A stretch of DNA of 64,000 nucleotides from Antedon mediterranea (Eukaryota > Echinodermata > Crinoidea > Comatulida > Antedonidae): NCBI RefSeq assembly GCF_964355755.1, contig NC_092670.1, positions 29,501,795 through 29,565,794 on the forward strand, read 5' to 3'. Shown in pieces: positions 23,291 to 35,765 of the stretch. The position numbers were made by a program, and so were the translations under genes. The notes below the pieces were generated by a model. The model ran no database searches. It was not told the origin of the DNA and was given only the letters and a program-made list of their open reading frames with translations. How positions within the stretch are numbered: the first letter of the stretch is position 1; every line of letters begins with the position of its first letter.

Positions 23291-24700
23291 TATATATTAT
23301 AACTATAAAACATTATAAGAAATCTAACCCTATCGTTGAACATTAGATCTCTTACGATTATACGATCCCTTATCACTGGATTCTAGCCATTGCTCCATTT
23401 ACAATGTGAATGAATTATATATGATTTTAAGATAAAAGCAAAATCATTAAATACAATTTATTTACTTTTATTGTTGTTCTACTCTAAAAAATGAATGTTT
23501 ATATACAGTAGGCCAATTTTGTTTTTAAAGTTTAAATTAAGTTACAATGTATGTATTTAAAAATGGTGTAATCAAGTGACTTGCTCAACAGATAGACATG
23601 GAGCTATTTCAGAAATAAACAATATACCTATCTATGCACTACAGTAATGAATTTCATTCATGTCTATGACCAGACTAACTACCAATTAATAATCATGTTA
23701 AGATAAATTGCGATTTTGCCGCTGTATGAGATTAAATATTGTGTAAAGTGTTTTGACCCTATTTCAACATTGAAACTTAATTAATTATCATGAACATGGA
23801 TATGATTTAATATTGGTATAAACGGAAGTAATTTCACTCAATAATGGAAGGTCGACAGTAAGCCTAGATATATAATCTGCAATAGCATGATTAAAATAGT
23901 TATGAGATTAAAATTAAATGATTAAGATGTTGTTGAAGTTTCGAAATCGATACTTACAATTTTGTTATATTATATCAATGGTAATGGACGAAGAACAATA
24001 TTGAAATGCGAAGTTCAAAGAACTTGAAATTAATTAAACCGATCAATAATAATCTTATGTACCTGAAGTACACTGGTGTTGATGGATTATATTTAAATAA
24101 TACGTTTAACACCTACTAATAAGCAACTTGTTTATTGAAAATATAACACGATAATAATCCAACTAACTATTACTTAAAAAAATAAGAAAACCAAAATAAT
24201 TTGTATACAAAATAATCAAATTCCCTGCAAATAATAGTTACAGTTAATGCATATTTATAACCCAAAAGAGAAAAGCGATCCAGTAACTTATTACAACTTA
24301 TTGATCAGTAGATATTTTTCAAATCAATGGCAGTCGGCGAAAAAATAAACCATTATGCCATTTTTTAGCATCTAACTTGTAGGTAGTGATTGGAAAATGT
24401 TTGTCTTTTTGTAATAATTCTACAGTCCTACGTTTAATCAAAAGCTCATTTCTCAAGCTTTATTTCTCATTTGCAATTTCGATGTGTTTTGTATTTTAAA
24501 TCATACATGTACGATAAAATTTATAGCGTTCAACCACGCAGTTAAGAAAACCAATTAGTATTGAGAACTATTTAATAGAAACTGTAAGCAAATAGTTTTT
24601 TTTGCAAAGAATATAAAGTTACTACACCGTACCACACTTCATCGTTGTACTATATTACTGATATGTAACACTTTTGGATTTCATAAAAGAAAACAATTTA
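23291..24700. other. Interval with no recognised feature
   Basis: AT-rich; no coding or repeat signal recognised. Confidence 0.5.
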
Positions 24701-24704
24701 ATTT

Positions 24705-24925
24705 TGTATTGTCCCCAAAAAACATAAAAATTAAGATGAATAAAATCGGACTTTGAGCAGGCCATTTTGTAGTTTTAATCAATTTCATAGAAACAACATT
24801 ATTTTTGTAACTTATAAAAAGACAAAATAAACGGTTAAAAAATGTATTGGCTGGCAGCCAATTTGATAATTGTTTGCTTTAAATTACAGTTTTTCAGGTA
24901 AATATTTGTATTAATAATAATAATT
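24705..24925 (+). repeat. Dispersed repeat, TGTATTGTCCCC family, copy 1
   Basis: Shares with 63495-63735 the blocks TGTATTGTCCCC, TCGGACTTTGAGCAGG, CCATTTTGTAGTTTTAAT, TGGCAGCCAATTTGA and TTACAGTTTTTCAGGTAAAT in the same order and spacing. It is a non-coding family of unknown type. Confidence 0.8.
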
Positions 24926-26865
24926 CACAGGCGTGATCTCTGAGAAGGTTTTAATTTGGAAAAAAAAAAAGAAGAAACAAAATAAGATGTCACGAACGTC
25001 TTCAATATAAACTAGCCTTTCATTAAGGCAACACAGATTTTAATCTTTACTAGTAATTGTGGTCCAGATGAGATTCCTCATTCTGCTGTATCTATAGGCC
25101 TACTGTTTGTATTAATCAAATACTGTTGGTGGAAAAAATAAGAACAATTAAAATACAGTAGAACAGAAACATTTTTGTCTCCTTAATAGGATTGAATAAA
25201 AAATTTATCACACTGAAACGTGCCCCTTTCTCTTAATAGGAGTGTCCCCAAACATTGCATTAGAAAAATAGATATCAGTCATTTTAGTAAGAAAGATTCA
25301 TAAGATATCAATTGTCGAATGTTTTTTTAATGCAAAGTAATTGAAAATATAAGTTATTATTGAACAAAAGTTTAAAAAAAAGTGACTTTAGGTAAATAAA
25401 AGATATGTTTTGGTATTGAAAATCATAAAAATAACTCCATGCAATTAATAACTTTATAGTGATTGCAAAAACTCTATATTTAAAAATTGCAAAGTTAACG
25501 AAAAAAATCTCACATAAATAACTTGAAATCGGTATTTGAGAGTTATAAGAAAATTGAACAGCACATTTAAAAAAAAATAGTTAGACTTGTATTTTGCATC
25601 TTTCTTTTTTGTTTAAATGACATCTGTTTTTGTATAATAATAGCAATATGTTTTGTACCTTTTAAAGGTTACTTTATTGTTATTTTGTATAAATTTGTAA
25701 TATGAAATACAGGAAATAAATAAAATAATAAAAAAAAAAAGATTTATATCATATATTATTTTGTAATTTTTTTACTCTAACATACCTTAAAATTTACGGT
25801 CAAATGTACGTAGTTTGAAATTTCTCAATTTAGAAATGTTATTGGGGCTTTTATTTTAATGTATTAATATGATTTGATATATTATACAAATTTAATATTA
25901 CAAGAAATATGCCGTAATAAACCTATTAAACGTGAATCATATTGAAATCAGCATGGAAAAAATTAATATGCATGCGCACGATTTCTATTTGCTGATTGTG
26001 GTTATTGATTTATATTTTAAGCCTAATTTGATAATAGTTAACTTAAATATCCATTTAAAAATTAATGTGAAGATGATACTAATATAACATTATTAATTCT
26101 AATTATATTTTACAAATGAATATTTATTATTTATGTTGTTATTACGATTTCTATAAATATTTATGTTTTGTTCATTATTTATCGTATTGCTTAATAATAA
26201 CAAATTATCTGAACTTTGTTGTAAGTTAGTTTTCATATATTTTAAAGAAGTATTCTATAACTATATAATGGCCTCAGTCTGATGAACGTATGGATATAAT
26301 AGTTTTACTTTATAAAATTATTAACACAATATAAATGATGATGTGAAAGCTAATTATTAGTTTTTATTGTCTATATAACAAATGGCAAACAAAACGATCA
26401 ATAATTTTTATAGGTGTATGTCAAGTAGCAATATTAAACCTTGTTATTCAATAATAACGTTATATTTGAAAGAAACTAATCAATTAAATTACCTAAAACT
26501 GCAAGAAAACAGAACATTAATCATGTTAGTACCTCTGGCAAGTTATGATAACGAGGAAAACATTCAAATGAATAAATAAGCTCCGCAGACTAAAAGTAAC
26601 AACCAATTAGCAAAAACTTCAATGAAATCAGGTCTACATCAGACTACCTCTATTTAAAGATTAGTCTAAGCTTGTTTCACACTATACTAGTAGAACATAA
26701 CGCAAGAAACTAACCGCAATTCAAGAGGGTTGACGAATGGCAAGTGATAATTCGAATAATCCACCGCTTGTGATTCGTCGAATAATACTGGGATGGAATC
26801 AAGCATTAGCTGCAATAACATTCGGAACAATTGCAAACTGGTAATTGCTGACAAAAGGTCACTAC
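24926..26865. other. Interval with no recognised feature
   Basis: Very AT-rich; no supported gene. The frame at 26382-26579 has no recognised similarity. Confidence 0.5.
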
Positions 26866-26960
26866 AACAAGGCCATATACATGGCTGCAGTCGCGTGCTC
26901 AAGTTAGTGTTTACCGACCAACCGACCGAACGACCAACCTACCGACATATGACTAAAAAC
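26866..26960 (+). repeat. Dispersed GTCGCGTGC/CCGA repeat, copy 5
   Basis: AACAAGGCCATATACATGGC, TGCAGTCGCGTGCTCAAG, TTAGTGTTTACCGACCAAC, a variant tract with CGAACGACC, then GACATATGACTAAAAA. Confidence 0.87.
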
Positions 26961-28894
26961 GTTACTACTACTAATAGAGGACAGGGCATAGCCGGATACC
27001 GACATTTGTATGTATAGGATAGTTGGTCCCAGTGCATGATATTAAGTTACAGATGATTTTTATTTTTTATTCTCACTGGAAGTATCTAGATCAGGGCTCC
27101 GCTGTTATGTTTCAATTAAATATATGATTTGTTATCTCCAGTGAAAAAAATATTTTGTTGTTGAATATGCCGTGATTTCAATTTTCAAAAACATGATCGT
27201 CAGTCGATGGTTCGGGGTATCGATAAATCTTCGCGCGTCGTGTGTGGAAAACACTTTCTCAGCAAGTTTGCTTCATTAATAATGCATGGCGAAAGACTTC
27301 AAATCAAATCGGACCGCTAATATTTACACATTTTTACGCCATCGTTCATGGTTTCTTGGTTTTTTTTAAGGGGTTCCTGGGACACGCGGACGTGAGGTGT
27401 TGCAACACCATGTCCAGCCACGCGTGAAAATTGAAACAGTTTTTATGCTTCTCAACTTTGCCTAGAACATGATTTGTTGATATCTTAATCTAGGCTTACA
27501 CTAAAGACTAACAATAAATTGAATTGTTTTTTTTATAATTATTTTAACTTACACTTTACACTTAAAAGTGTACAAAAAAGGTGAAAAACATCGTCGCATG
27601 TCAGATTTTAACGAATGTTAACGTTGATTTTTCCCCCTCTTTACCCCTTTCCTGTAAAATCGTTGAATCCGGTCAATTCAACAGAGTACTACCCAACTTC
27701 ATAATATAGGTTTACTTTAATTGCTACTAATTATTGGTATATACAACATTTGAGAACAACGCACAAAACCACGCGAAATTCATTGGTCGAAGAGTATCCA
27801 TGAATCCGTCTTCTATAGTCTATAGAACAGGGCTCAACTTGTGTTTAGTTGCTTTAATACGGACATTCATACGTTAAATGAATATTATCGTAAAAATAAA
27901 TAAGTAGTCAATTGAAATATGTAAATGTCTAAAATGTATGATGTCGATTTATCAGCAGTGTAGATTGTCTTAATATAATAATTTCCTAACATTCTGATTT
28001 GAAAAAATATTAATAACATATCAAATATTTTTTGATTATATTTTCATAGAACGTCTCTATTAGAGGGGACACTTCCCCGTGAAACAATCAGGAGAAATAG
28101 TATGTTTTAACACTCAGGCAACCTCCATTCAATAGCCACCCTATGAAGGGACCACTTTGATAATATGGGTACTGTACACATTGTTAAGAATTACTGAAAT
28201 AAATATAAATTTGTATATACAGTATTGTAGTCTTAAAGATGCAAATATGCCACAGTGGGAAACAAATTTTATTCCGTATCACTATGCTCTTTTTATAGAG
28301 ATATCTCAATTTGAAACCGAAATATAATCTTTATCTTTGAGATTAAATAACATCGAATTTTAGAATCATGGCGATATCACTATTGATAGCACAACAATAC
28401 AATGATTAGACTTGAAATGACATCTGATACTATATAATAACATTTATTTCAAGTAGACACATTGATCCAACTTCAATCTTGAAGATTTGATTAGAAAAAA
28501 TGTGTCTGAAACTACCGCATATTACACGTAATAAATGTACACATCTGATATACCAATACAATTTATTAAGAAATAAATGTAGTATTTAACCTATGTAATG
28601 TATTATGCTGTTTAATACACGCATATCTTTATTAATATTATTATTTAAAATGATTCTAATGATCGTCGCTATGTAAACAAACAAAATAGAGGGCGACATT
28701 TACTTATATTATTTATTTATTTTAATTGATAATATTTTTAATTTAATAATTACTTTCAAAAGTCTCAGAAGTAATATAATGTTTTATTGATACTACTTAT
28801 TATTTTCTAGACCCGCTATATATTTTGTACAAATATTTAAAGTATTTTGAAATAAAACTAAAGCAATGAGTGATCGTGTGAGAATTACCTTTTG
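26961..28894. other. Interval with no recognised gene
   Basis: Mostly AT-rich. A mildly GC- and CpG-richer patch at 27190-27430 contains a 61-codon plus frame with no recognised domain. No splice-supported exon is seen. Confidence 0.45.
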
Positions 28895-29105
28895 ACCCGA
28901 AACACTCCGGAGTTTGATGTTGGTACCTTTCACACCAAAACACCGGGGTGTCCCCGCAGTTCGCTCTCCGGAGAATGTTCAGCTGTTCAATCCCGCAGTT
29001 TTAAACTCCGGAGTTTCTTGATTTTACCTTTCACACCAAACAGCGGGGCGTCAACTCCGGAGTGTCTCCGGAGTTTTGCTTTTGGTGTGAAAGCGTCGTA
29101 CCAAT
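28895..29105. repeat. Cluster of ACTCCGGAGT palindromes with TTTCACACCAAA modules
   Basis: Five near-identical palindromes (ACTCCGGAGT at 28904 and 29054; related forms near 28966, 29004 and 29066) lie within 170 bp. CTTTCACACCAAA occurs directly at 28927 and 29028 and inverted at 29080. GC-rich against an AT-rich background. The short frames on both strands are by-products. Confidence 0.8.
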
Positions 29106-29391
29106 ACCATACAGGCCTACACATACGTTTTAAAATTGCATTGTAAAATATTCTCTCGGATTCATACATATAGTGTGTTATTTTATAATCCAACTATAGG
29201 ACATCAAACTATAACTTGCACCAAAGAAATATTTCGTAAATGAAGAAATACGAGCTATATAAACTTACAGGGTAAGAAATTATCCATTACTTTAAATCTA
29301 TACAGGTTTTGGTGATGTGAATAATAAATATGGAGCTTTAGTTTCCACTACAGAGCGTCAGACATTCTACTTGTCTACACAGTTTTCGAGT

Positions 29392-29487
29392 AACAAGGCC
29401 ATATAAATGGCTGCAGTCGCGTGCTCAAGTGTTTACCGACCAACCGATCGACCGCCCAACCGACCGACTGTAGAGAAGACTAAAAAG
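29392..29487 (+). repeat. Dispersed GTCGCGTGC/CCGA repeat, copy 6
   Basis: AACAAGGCCATATAAATGGC, CTGCAGTCGCGTGCTCAAG, GTGTTTACCGACCAACC, a degenerate tract, CTGTAGAG and GACTAAAAA. Confidence 0.85.
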
Positions 29488-29850
29488 GTAATTCATGAAT
29501 TCTATTAGTAATACATTTGTGAATTAGTACTATACTGTAATATAAAATCAAAGTTCATTTCTGTATAATTTATTGAAATACGCTGTTCTGATATTTTTCT
29601 AAATAGCTTTTATATCCACTTCCTAAAATTAATTCAATAATTTTTAAACGATCATTATAATATGATATGATATGATTTTAAAACAACCTCATCGGTTGAA
29701 TACTTTCTTCAATTAGTTCATTTAGGATAGCGACTTAAAGCAACCTATGTTATTACAGCAAGTTAAATCACGTAGAAGTTATTTAATTTGAGTGTATAAC
29801 ATTGTGTAATAGTATTTTGTTACGTCACACAGGAAGTAAATAAATAATAA

Positions 29851-31216
29851 TCTATATATAAATTATGGTTAATTCTGACATAGGCGAGCACAATGCAAAC
29901 ACTTCGGTACAAATCTCCGCCTTGGATACCTACCTTATCTATCTGAGATGTACCGCGAAACGTAGATTTGATAACATTAGTGTTCACATCGACGCTATTG
30001 TTCCATATTTCTATCTTAGGAAGATATTATGAAGAGTTTTTTAACAAAATTTATGATTTCAACATTAGATTTTCATCTCAATTTCAATTCTTCGCGGTCA
30101 AAGTAATTTCCGGGTTTAAGATAAGTTCACCTTGCAACAACCTGGTTTCAAATATTTTCTCTCTTTTATACACAAGGGAGCAGTTAAAATAATAGATTTG
30201 ACCCTAAAGGTGACTGGAAACAGGCACTTTCCGTCAATCAATACAGTGTCCCTTTGGAAGACGAAAAAAAAATCAGATAGTAGGACTGGAGCTTAAGTTG
30301 GCCATAGTCATAGCCATTTCAGTTTTTTGTTTATTTTAAAACATACCGCGCGCGTGTGTGAAGGTACAGTAGTTAAATAATAGAAATTATACTGCAAATT
30401 AATAAAGATCAAATTAAATATACGCCATAAAGAATCAGAATATATTTTGAGGAATAGTATTACAAAATTACATAGAGAGATTTGATGATAAGACATTTTT
30501 CGAGTGAAATCTGGATAGCTGAGTTTTATTGAGTAAGCTTGCAGGAATAACTGTAGGCTATCTTCCTGTGTCCTGTTAGGACCGAGATGTCTGCCCATGT
30601 TGCAAGCCGTAATGTCTTCTTTCTTGGGCCCACTCTGTCACGGCAGTTAGTTTCAAAAGATGATTAAATTAAATAATGTATTAATAATTATTAGGATGGT
30701 ATTCATTTGAATAAACGCCTCTCCAATAAAACATCACTTTGAATAATAACCCCCCCCCCCCACCCAACTATCTAATAAACGTCCATCCACATATTTATAA
30801 CAACACAATTATACTATTTGTAGTAGAATTTACCGCACTGTTATCTACAATTTACCAAAGCATTTGTTATTCTTTTTACCACTTTTCATATCTATTTGAG
30901 GATTTCATTTGATTATAAATGTTACCATATTATTATTATTATTAAAACTAACAAATTTAACATATATCCCTCGAATAAGCACCTCCCTCAAATGAACTCC
31001 GCCTCCCCAAAGGGCCCTACCAAACAATAAAAACTATACTTTAAAATGTTATTAATCATCTAAAACACTGTGAAACAAAGTAGTTTAGTTTTACGAATGT
31101 CAAGCATTTTCAATAATGGTAACCGACAGAAAACGTATAAGGAGAACATTATCATTCCGAGAACCATCGTCTACACTTCCTAGAGGGGGAGCGAGCGAAG
31201 CGAGCTCCCCCTCTAG
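29851..31216 (+). mobile_element. Non-autonomous Helitron, copy 2 (complete)
   Basis: Begins A|TCTATATATAAATTATGG at 29851 and ends CTCCCCCTCTAG|T at 31216. The 3' hairpin has a perfect stem GAGGGGGAGC / GCTCCCCCTC. It is collinear with copy 1 on the opposite strand over its whole length and about 90 bp shorter. No Rep/helicase is present. The plus frame 29968-30192 is the counterpart of the 74-codon frame in copy 1, with the same start and stop. The flanks differ completely from copy 1, so the shared ends define the element boundaries independently. Confidence 0.93.
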
Positions 31217-31289
31217 TATTATCAATTTTTAATCTTCAAGTAGTATCAGAATATGTTTTTTAATCAATGTATGTTACCATCTTACGAAG

Positions 31290-31530
31290 AAGAGATTTGG
31301 GTAATGACAAAAATACTTATGCAACATAAATTTAAAATAATACAAAGGAACATGGACACATTGCACAGAAAAATAGCGGATTAGAGAGCCAACAAGTAAA
31401 AATAAATAATTGGAGATGGGCAGGACACCTCGCAAGAACGAACGGCAGTGGATTGATAACATAACACAACAGGCATACAAGGAAGACAACAAATCAGGTG
31501 TAGATATGAGATTGTAGCCTTTTGCCATAT
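31290..31530 (+). pseudogene. C-terminal remnant of a LINE ORF2 (RTE-like)
   Basis: The plus strand reads FKIIQRNMDTLHRKIAD, then after stops NNWRWAGHLARTNG, then in a shifted frame WIDNITQQAYKEDNKSG. The block W(R/K)WAGH(L/V)AR followed by W is the well-known motif near the C-terminus of many LINE reverse transcriptases. At least one frameshift and two stops show it is dead. The minus-strand 87-codon frame at 31274-31537 is its antisense shadow. It lies directly beyond the 3' end of Helitron copy 2. Confidence 0.8.
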
Positions 31531-33285
31531 CCTGCATAAAATCTGTACATAACAGAAAAGGATAGGTTTATCTTAGAGTGGCCCTCGCTATGTATTGGGC
31601 TAATAATGACTGAAATGATGCTCATGATATTAGTAATGATCATAATAAATTATTTAATAAAATGTTGTTGACCATTTTCATCTTCATTATCGGGTAATGT
31701 GCGATGAAGGTTATTAATGGTAAATAAGTACGTTATGGAAGTTGTTTGTCATAAATACCACTTATGGCTTTATCTTACATTGGTCTCGATTTTAATTACT
31801 ATGATGTATTATTGGCTTGTCTATGCTAACAATCGAGAGTCGTTTTAAAATGTCTTTGTATCAAGCGAATAACACTTGAACTACCTTCGAGTAACCTACC
31901 GTATTTAATTACTGTAGGCGAATCCTTGGAAAGTAAGCAGAATATTGCAGTGGTTAATAATATAGGGTCATGAATATCCATTATCATTACTACTGACAAA
32001 GAATATTGACTACATCGGGATTTGGTTTGATAATAATCAATAGAGGGCAGGCTATATCCGGTTCAATTTCAGAAAATAATTTCAGGGCACGATTTTGACC
32101 ACCAGTTTGCAACTCAAGCCAAATTACAGTGATTGTACACCAGCAACACTGGTTGATTCTGACGAGGAGATGCTTAGAGGGTTAGGGTCACGAAATCAGA
32201 GCACTTCATTATTGTAATTATTTATTGAGAGTTTGGTATTTCTAAAATGAAAATTTATATAATACACACTCGGAAATTACTATATAGAACGTATATTATT
32301 TCGTTTCGTGATTATTTTAGCAATGTGTATTTCTAGATTAAACCACTGTGCTTGCTTAATGCTGCTAACCAATTAACGCCGTGCAAGTATCGATTCAATT
32401 TTAGTCTTAAAATTGTCAATTCTATCAACACTTTCTATACAAGAACGGTTCTTTGCTAAAAATAAGCATAGTGTGATTGTTTTATTGAGTGAGAAAGACG
32501 TCTTTGTTAACCCAAAATCTATAGGTTAAACAGTGATTCGTTTCAATTTACAACTCTAGCTGTTTAAATACTGTAAACAACATAACTGGTGCGTCAAACA
32601 AATTAATCATGTGTTGTTACAAAGGCTAATGTCATCACATTTCATTAACAGTATTGTAATCATTTAAAAACTGGAAAGTAAGCGTTTCCCAGGATTGCTT
32701 GCAGCCGCTAAAAGTACAACTAAATTCATAATAGACTATTTATTTAATTAAATAATCCACAATTTACGTGATTAAGGTGGTTAGAAAAAAAATGACATTT
32801 AAAAGAAAAAAAAAACCAAAAACACGAGTATGTTAAAAACATATGAAGCCAATGTTGACGCAATTTAGTTTAGATTAGATGCTTAAGAAGTTCTTCAAGT
32901 CAAGGTCTAAGTTGTTCATTAGATGTGGACTATTAAAAAAGGAAATTGTTTGACAAAATACCTATTGTGGTGTAATAAACCCCAGTTAATACAGCGATAG
33001 TGCACTTAAATGGTTTTATTTCAGGACCTTGCTGATGTAATCATTAATTATGACATGGATAAAACATAATGCATATAAGTTCAATATTGATTGTATAAAA
33101 TAGAATGTACCGTATTTTCAAATAAGTGGATTGTAATAAATTCATATACTGTTGTAAGATACATATACGTATAAAAACTGCTAATATAACCACGCCTAAT
33201 TACAGCGCGTACATTAAAGTTATTAATTAACACGTACACCTATCAGAATTAGGATTCACGTAGTGAATATTGCTGTTTTTTAAAA
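31531..33285. other. Interval with no recognised feature
   Basis: AT-rich; no supported gene or repeat. Confidence 0.5.
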
Positions 33286-33286
33286 A

Positions 33287-33475
33287 TGCCTCTCTATTTA
33301 CAAAAAAAGATTTTGCTGTGTAATTTGAACTATAAGAAAGTGCTTATGTTCAAACACAAATAAAATCCCAAAAATTATGAAACATAGGGGAAACTATAGA
33401 TCGATAATTATTGGAATATTATGATCAATATAAGTTTTTACCCCGCACCTGGCCTTTAAAGCTCAGGTACAGGCA
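33287..33475 (+). repeat. Local duplication, first copy, with empty MITE site
   Basis: Matches 33850-34054 in order: ATGCCTCTCTATTT, GTGTAATTTGAACTAT, GAAAGTGCT, ACACAAATAAAATCCC, AAAATTATGAAACATAGG, CGATAATTATTGGAAT and ATGATCAATA. It ends CCGCACCTGGCCTTTAA, which is the uninterrupted form of the site that carries the MITE at 34055 in the second copy. Confidence 0.87.
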
Positions 33476-33849
33476 TGAATTTTAAATATAAAAATATAAC
33501 ATTTGGTTAATTGTACATAAATCAAATATTTGTAACAGAAATCAAGACGAAAAACCATGAATTTCCCCTAATATGGTCAAATACAAAATTTGGCAAAATT
33601 CTTTCAAAAAAACCAGGAAGACTTTTTTTCAGTAGTTAGGTAGTTAACATAAAGTAATAACATGTCTGGTGACTCCCTAGAAGGTGAAAAAAGATGGTGG
33701 ATATACAGTGGATAATTTTTGCTATAGCATGAAAATAACATTCTGAAGTTGAATAAAAATACCAGAAATGTAAAATTCAAGTTATATTACCTATATTTAG
33801 TCATCTGATAACATTTTTTACCACACCGTTTATTTTTCATAGCTTTTTA

Positions 33850-34054
33850 AAATGCCTCTCTATTTTCAAAATTTGTGTACAAAAGAATAGAGATTTTACT
33901 GTGTAATTTGAACTATCCCCCCACTGATATGAAAGTGCTAATTTTCAACAAGCTCCTGTAACACAAATAAAATCCCAAAAATTATGAAACATAGGAGAAA
34001 CTATAAATCGATAATTATTGGAATGTATGATCAATAGAAATTTTTTGCCCGCAC
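33850..34054 (+). repeat. Local duplication, second copy, interrupted by MITE
   Basis: Second copy of the 33287-33475 segment, offset by about 570 bp. It contains an extra block near 33915-33960. The duplicate resumes beyond the MITE with GGCCTTTAA at 35064 and then diverges. Confidence 0.85.
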
Positions 34055-35063
34055 CAGTGGCCGTATTCACCAATCACACTTAAGTGAGATATTTCCCTTA
34101 AATCCTAAGGATTTCCCTTAAATCAAGAAAATATTAAGGGTTTCACTTAAGTGGTATTCACAAAGGGTTTAAGGTTAAGGGAAACCCTTAACTTGGTCTA
34201 TTTTTCCCTTAACTTTTAAGGGACCTCAGAGGTCCCTTAAAAGTTCCCTTAACTCTATTCGTACCTTGGTTTTGCTGACGATTCTGCAAGTGCGAGTACT
34301 ATGCCTACTTATAGATGGCCCCAGTCTAGGCTAGGTAGAGATGCTAGGCCCCCTGTTGGTCTGCCCACTAACCAGCCTAGGATTCATGTTTGGTTTGAGT
34401 AGCATCTAGACCTTTTTTTGCTGATCCCCACCCATACAAATTAGTCTATGCCTATATATTGATTTATTTGTTTTGTTTTGACTGCCATTATTTTTGTGGA
34501 AGATGGCTTCCCATTTCGTTGTAATAGAAATTAGCCCCATTCTAGTAGGCTAGGTAGAGATGCTAGGCCCCCTGTTGGTCTGCCCAGTAACCAGCCTAGG
34601 ATGCATATGCCTCAATACAGACAGGTTTAGGCCTACACAGAATGTTGGTTTGTTAGTAGCATCTAGGCTAGACCTATTTTTCTTGATCCTCATACAAATT
34701 AGTCTAGGTTTAATATTCATTTACTTGTTTTTGTTTTGACTGCCATCGTCACGTCTATACATTTTTCTCTTCATCCTCCCCGTCCCCCCAACCCCTTACT
34801 CTTTTTTTAAATATGCAAATTAGTTTTGGAGAGGAAAGTGATTGGACCATAGGGGAATTAAATCCTCTGTGATTGGACAATGGGACAACTCATGAATATT
34901 TATGATTATTTTTACCCTTAAATTAAGTGTTTCCCTTAGGTAAGTGAATCCCTTAACTCATTTGTGAATACCCCTTAAGTGTTTCCCTTTGTTAAGGGAA
35001 TTCTTAAATTTTAAGGGTAAGTATTTCCCTTAGCCTAAGTGAGATTGGTGAATACGGCCACTG
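34055..35063. mobile_element. Complete MITE (CAGTGGCCGTATTCACC family), copy B
   Basis: TIRs read CAGTGGCCGTATTCACCAAT at the left and ATTGGTGAATACGGCCACTG at the right. The interior is dominated by TTAAGGG/CCCTTAA words near both ends, so the ends can pair for well over 100 bp. An internal segment (GCTAGGTAGAGATGCTAGGC ... ACCAGCCTAGGAT) occurs twice, at 34329 and 34546. No coding region is seen. Comparison with the empty copy at 33470 places the insertion at C/CTGG. CAG/CTG next to the TIRs would suit the CWG target preference of PIF/Harbinger elements, but the duplication is not exact, so the superfamily is inference. Confidence 0.9.
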
Positions 35064-35295
35064 GCCTTTAAGTCTACCGCTAACTTAAAAATCAATTGAG
35101 GACTAACGTACAGGTAATACAAACTTAACAACTGACGTAAAATTCAGTAACCACTAATGTAATTAAATAATATTGTAAAATCAAAATGTTAGATTGATTT
35201 GTATTGCACTTTGTGATTTCATTCCATTATATATTATTTTATCCATCCGTCAATGAAATTCAACAACTTTTATTACGGATACACATCTCAAAACT

Positions 35296-35765
35296 GAGAT
35301 GAATATATCTGGTAAAAAATACACTGTCTTAAAAATTGTAAAATAGATTGGGTTTGATTGATTAAATTCATATGATTTATTATTTATGGTACGGTATTGC
35401 AAAGCATCGTTTCTTAAGAATTTGCCGTTTCATAATAAGAAAATATTGTAAAGTATGAAGTAATTACTATTTAGTTAGATGATATTTCTTGAATAAGTTA
35501 CGATACGCAGTGAAATGATTACAATATTTTGTGTTTTCCTCCAGGCTATAGTATTTTAAATTGTCAAATTTTCTTTTATGCGGTAAAAATCAAACAATTG
35601 CTTCTTCCCTAAAATATTAAATTATATTTTGTGAGAAAATATATGAAAATATATTACGGGATCTCAAGTGTATGACACATTCCTTTAGAAAACATGAGAT
35701 GAATATATCTGGTAAAAATGCACTGTCTTAAAAATTGTAAAATATATTGGGTTTGAGTTATTAAA
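35296..35765. repeat. Pair of 70-bp direct repeats
   Basis: GAGATGAATATATCTGGTAA, then CACTGTCTTAAAAATTGTAA and TTGGGTTTGA, occurs at about 35298-35360 and 35697-35757 with few differences. The intervening 340 bp have no recognised feature. Confidence 0.85.

Noticed and set aside
26687-27017. Overlapping frames on both strands
   Set aside because: Partly encoded by the CCGA repeat copy at 26866; no independent support.
31274-31537. 87-codon minus-strand hydrophobic frame
   Set aside because: Antisense shadow of the LINE C-terminal relic with WRWAGHLAR.
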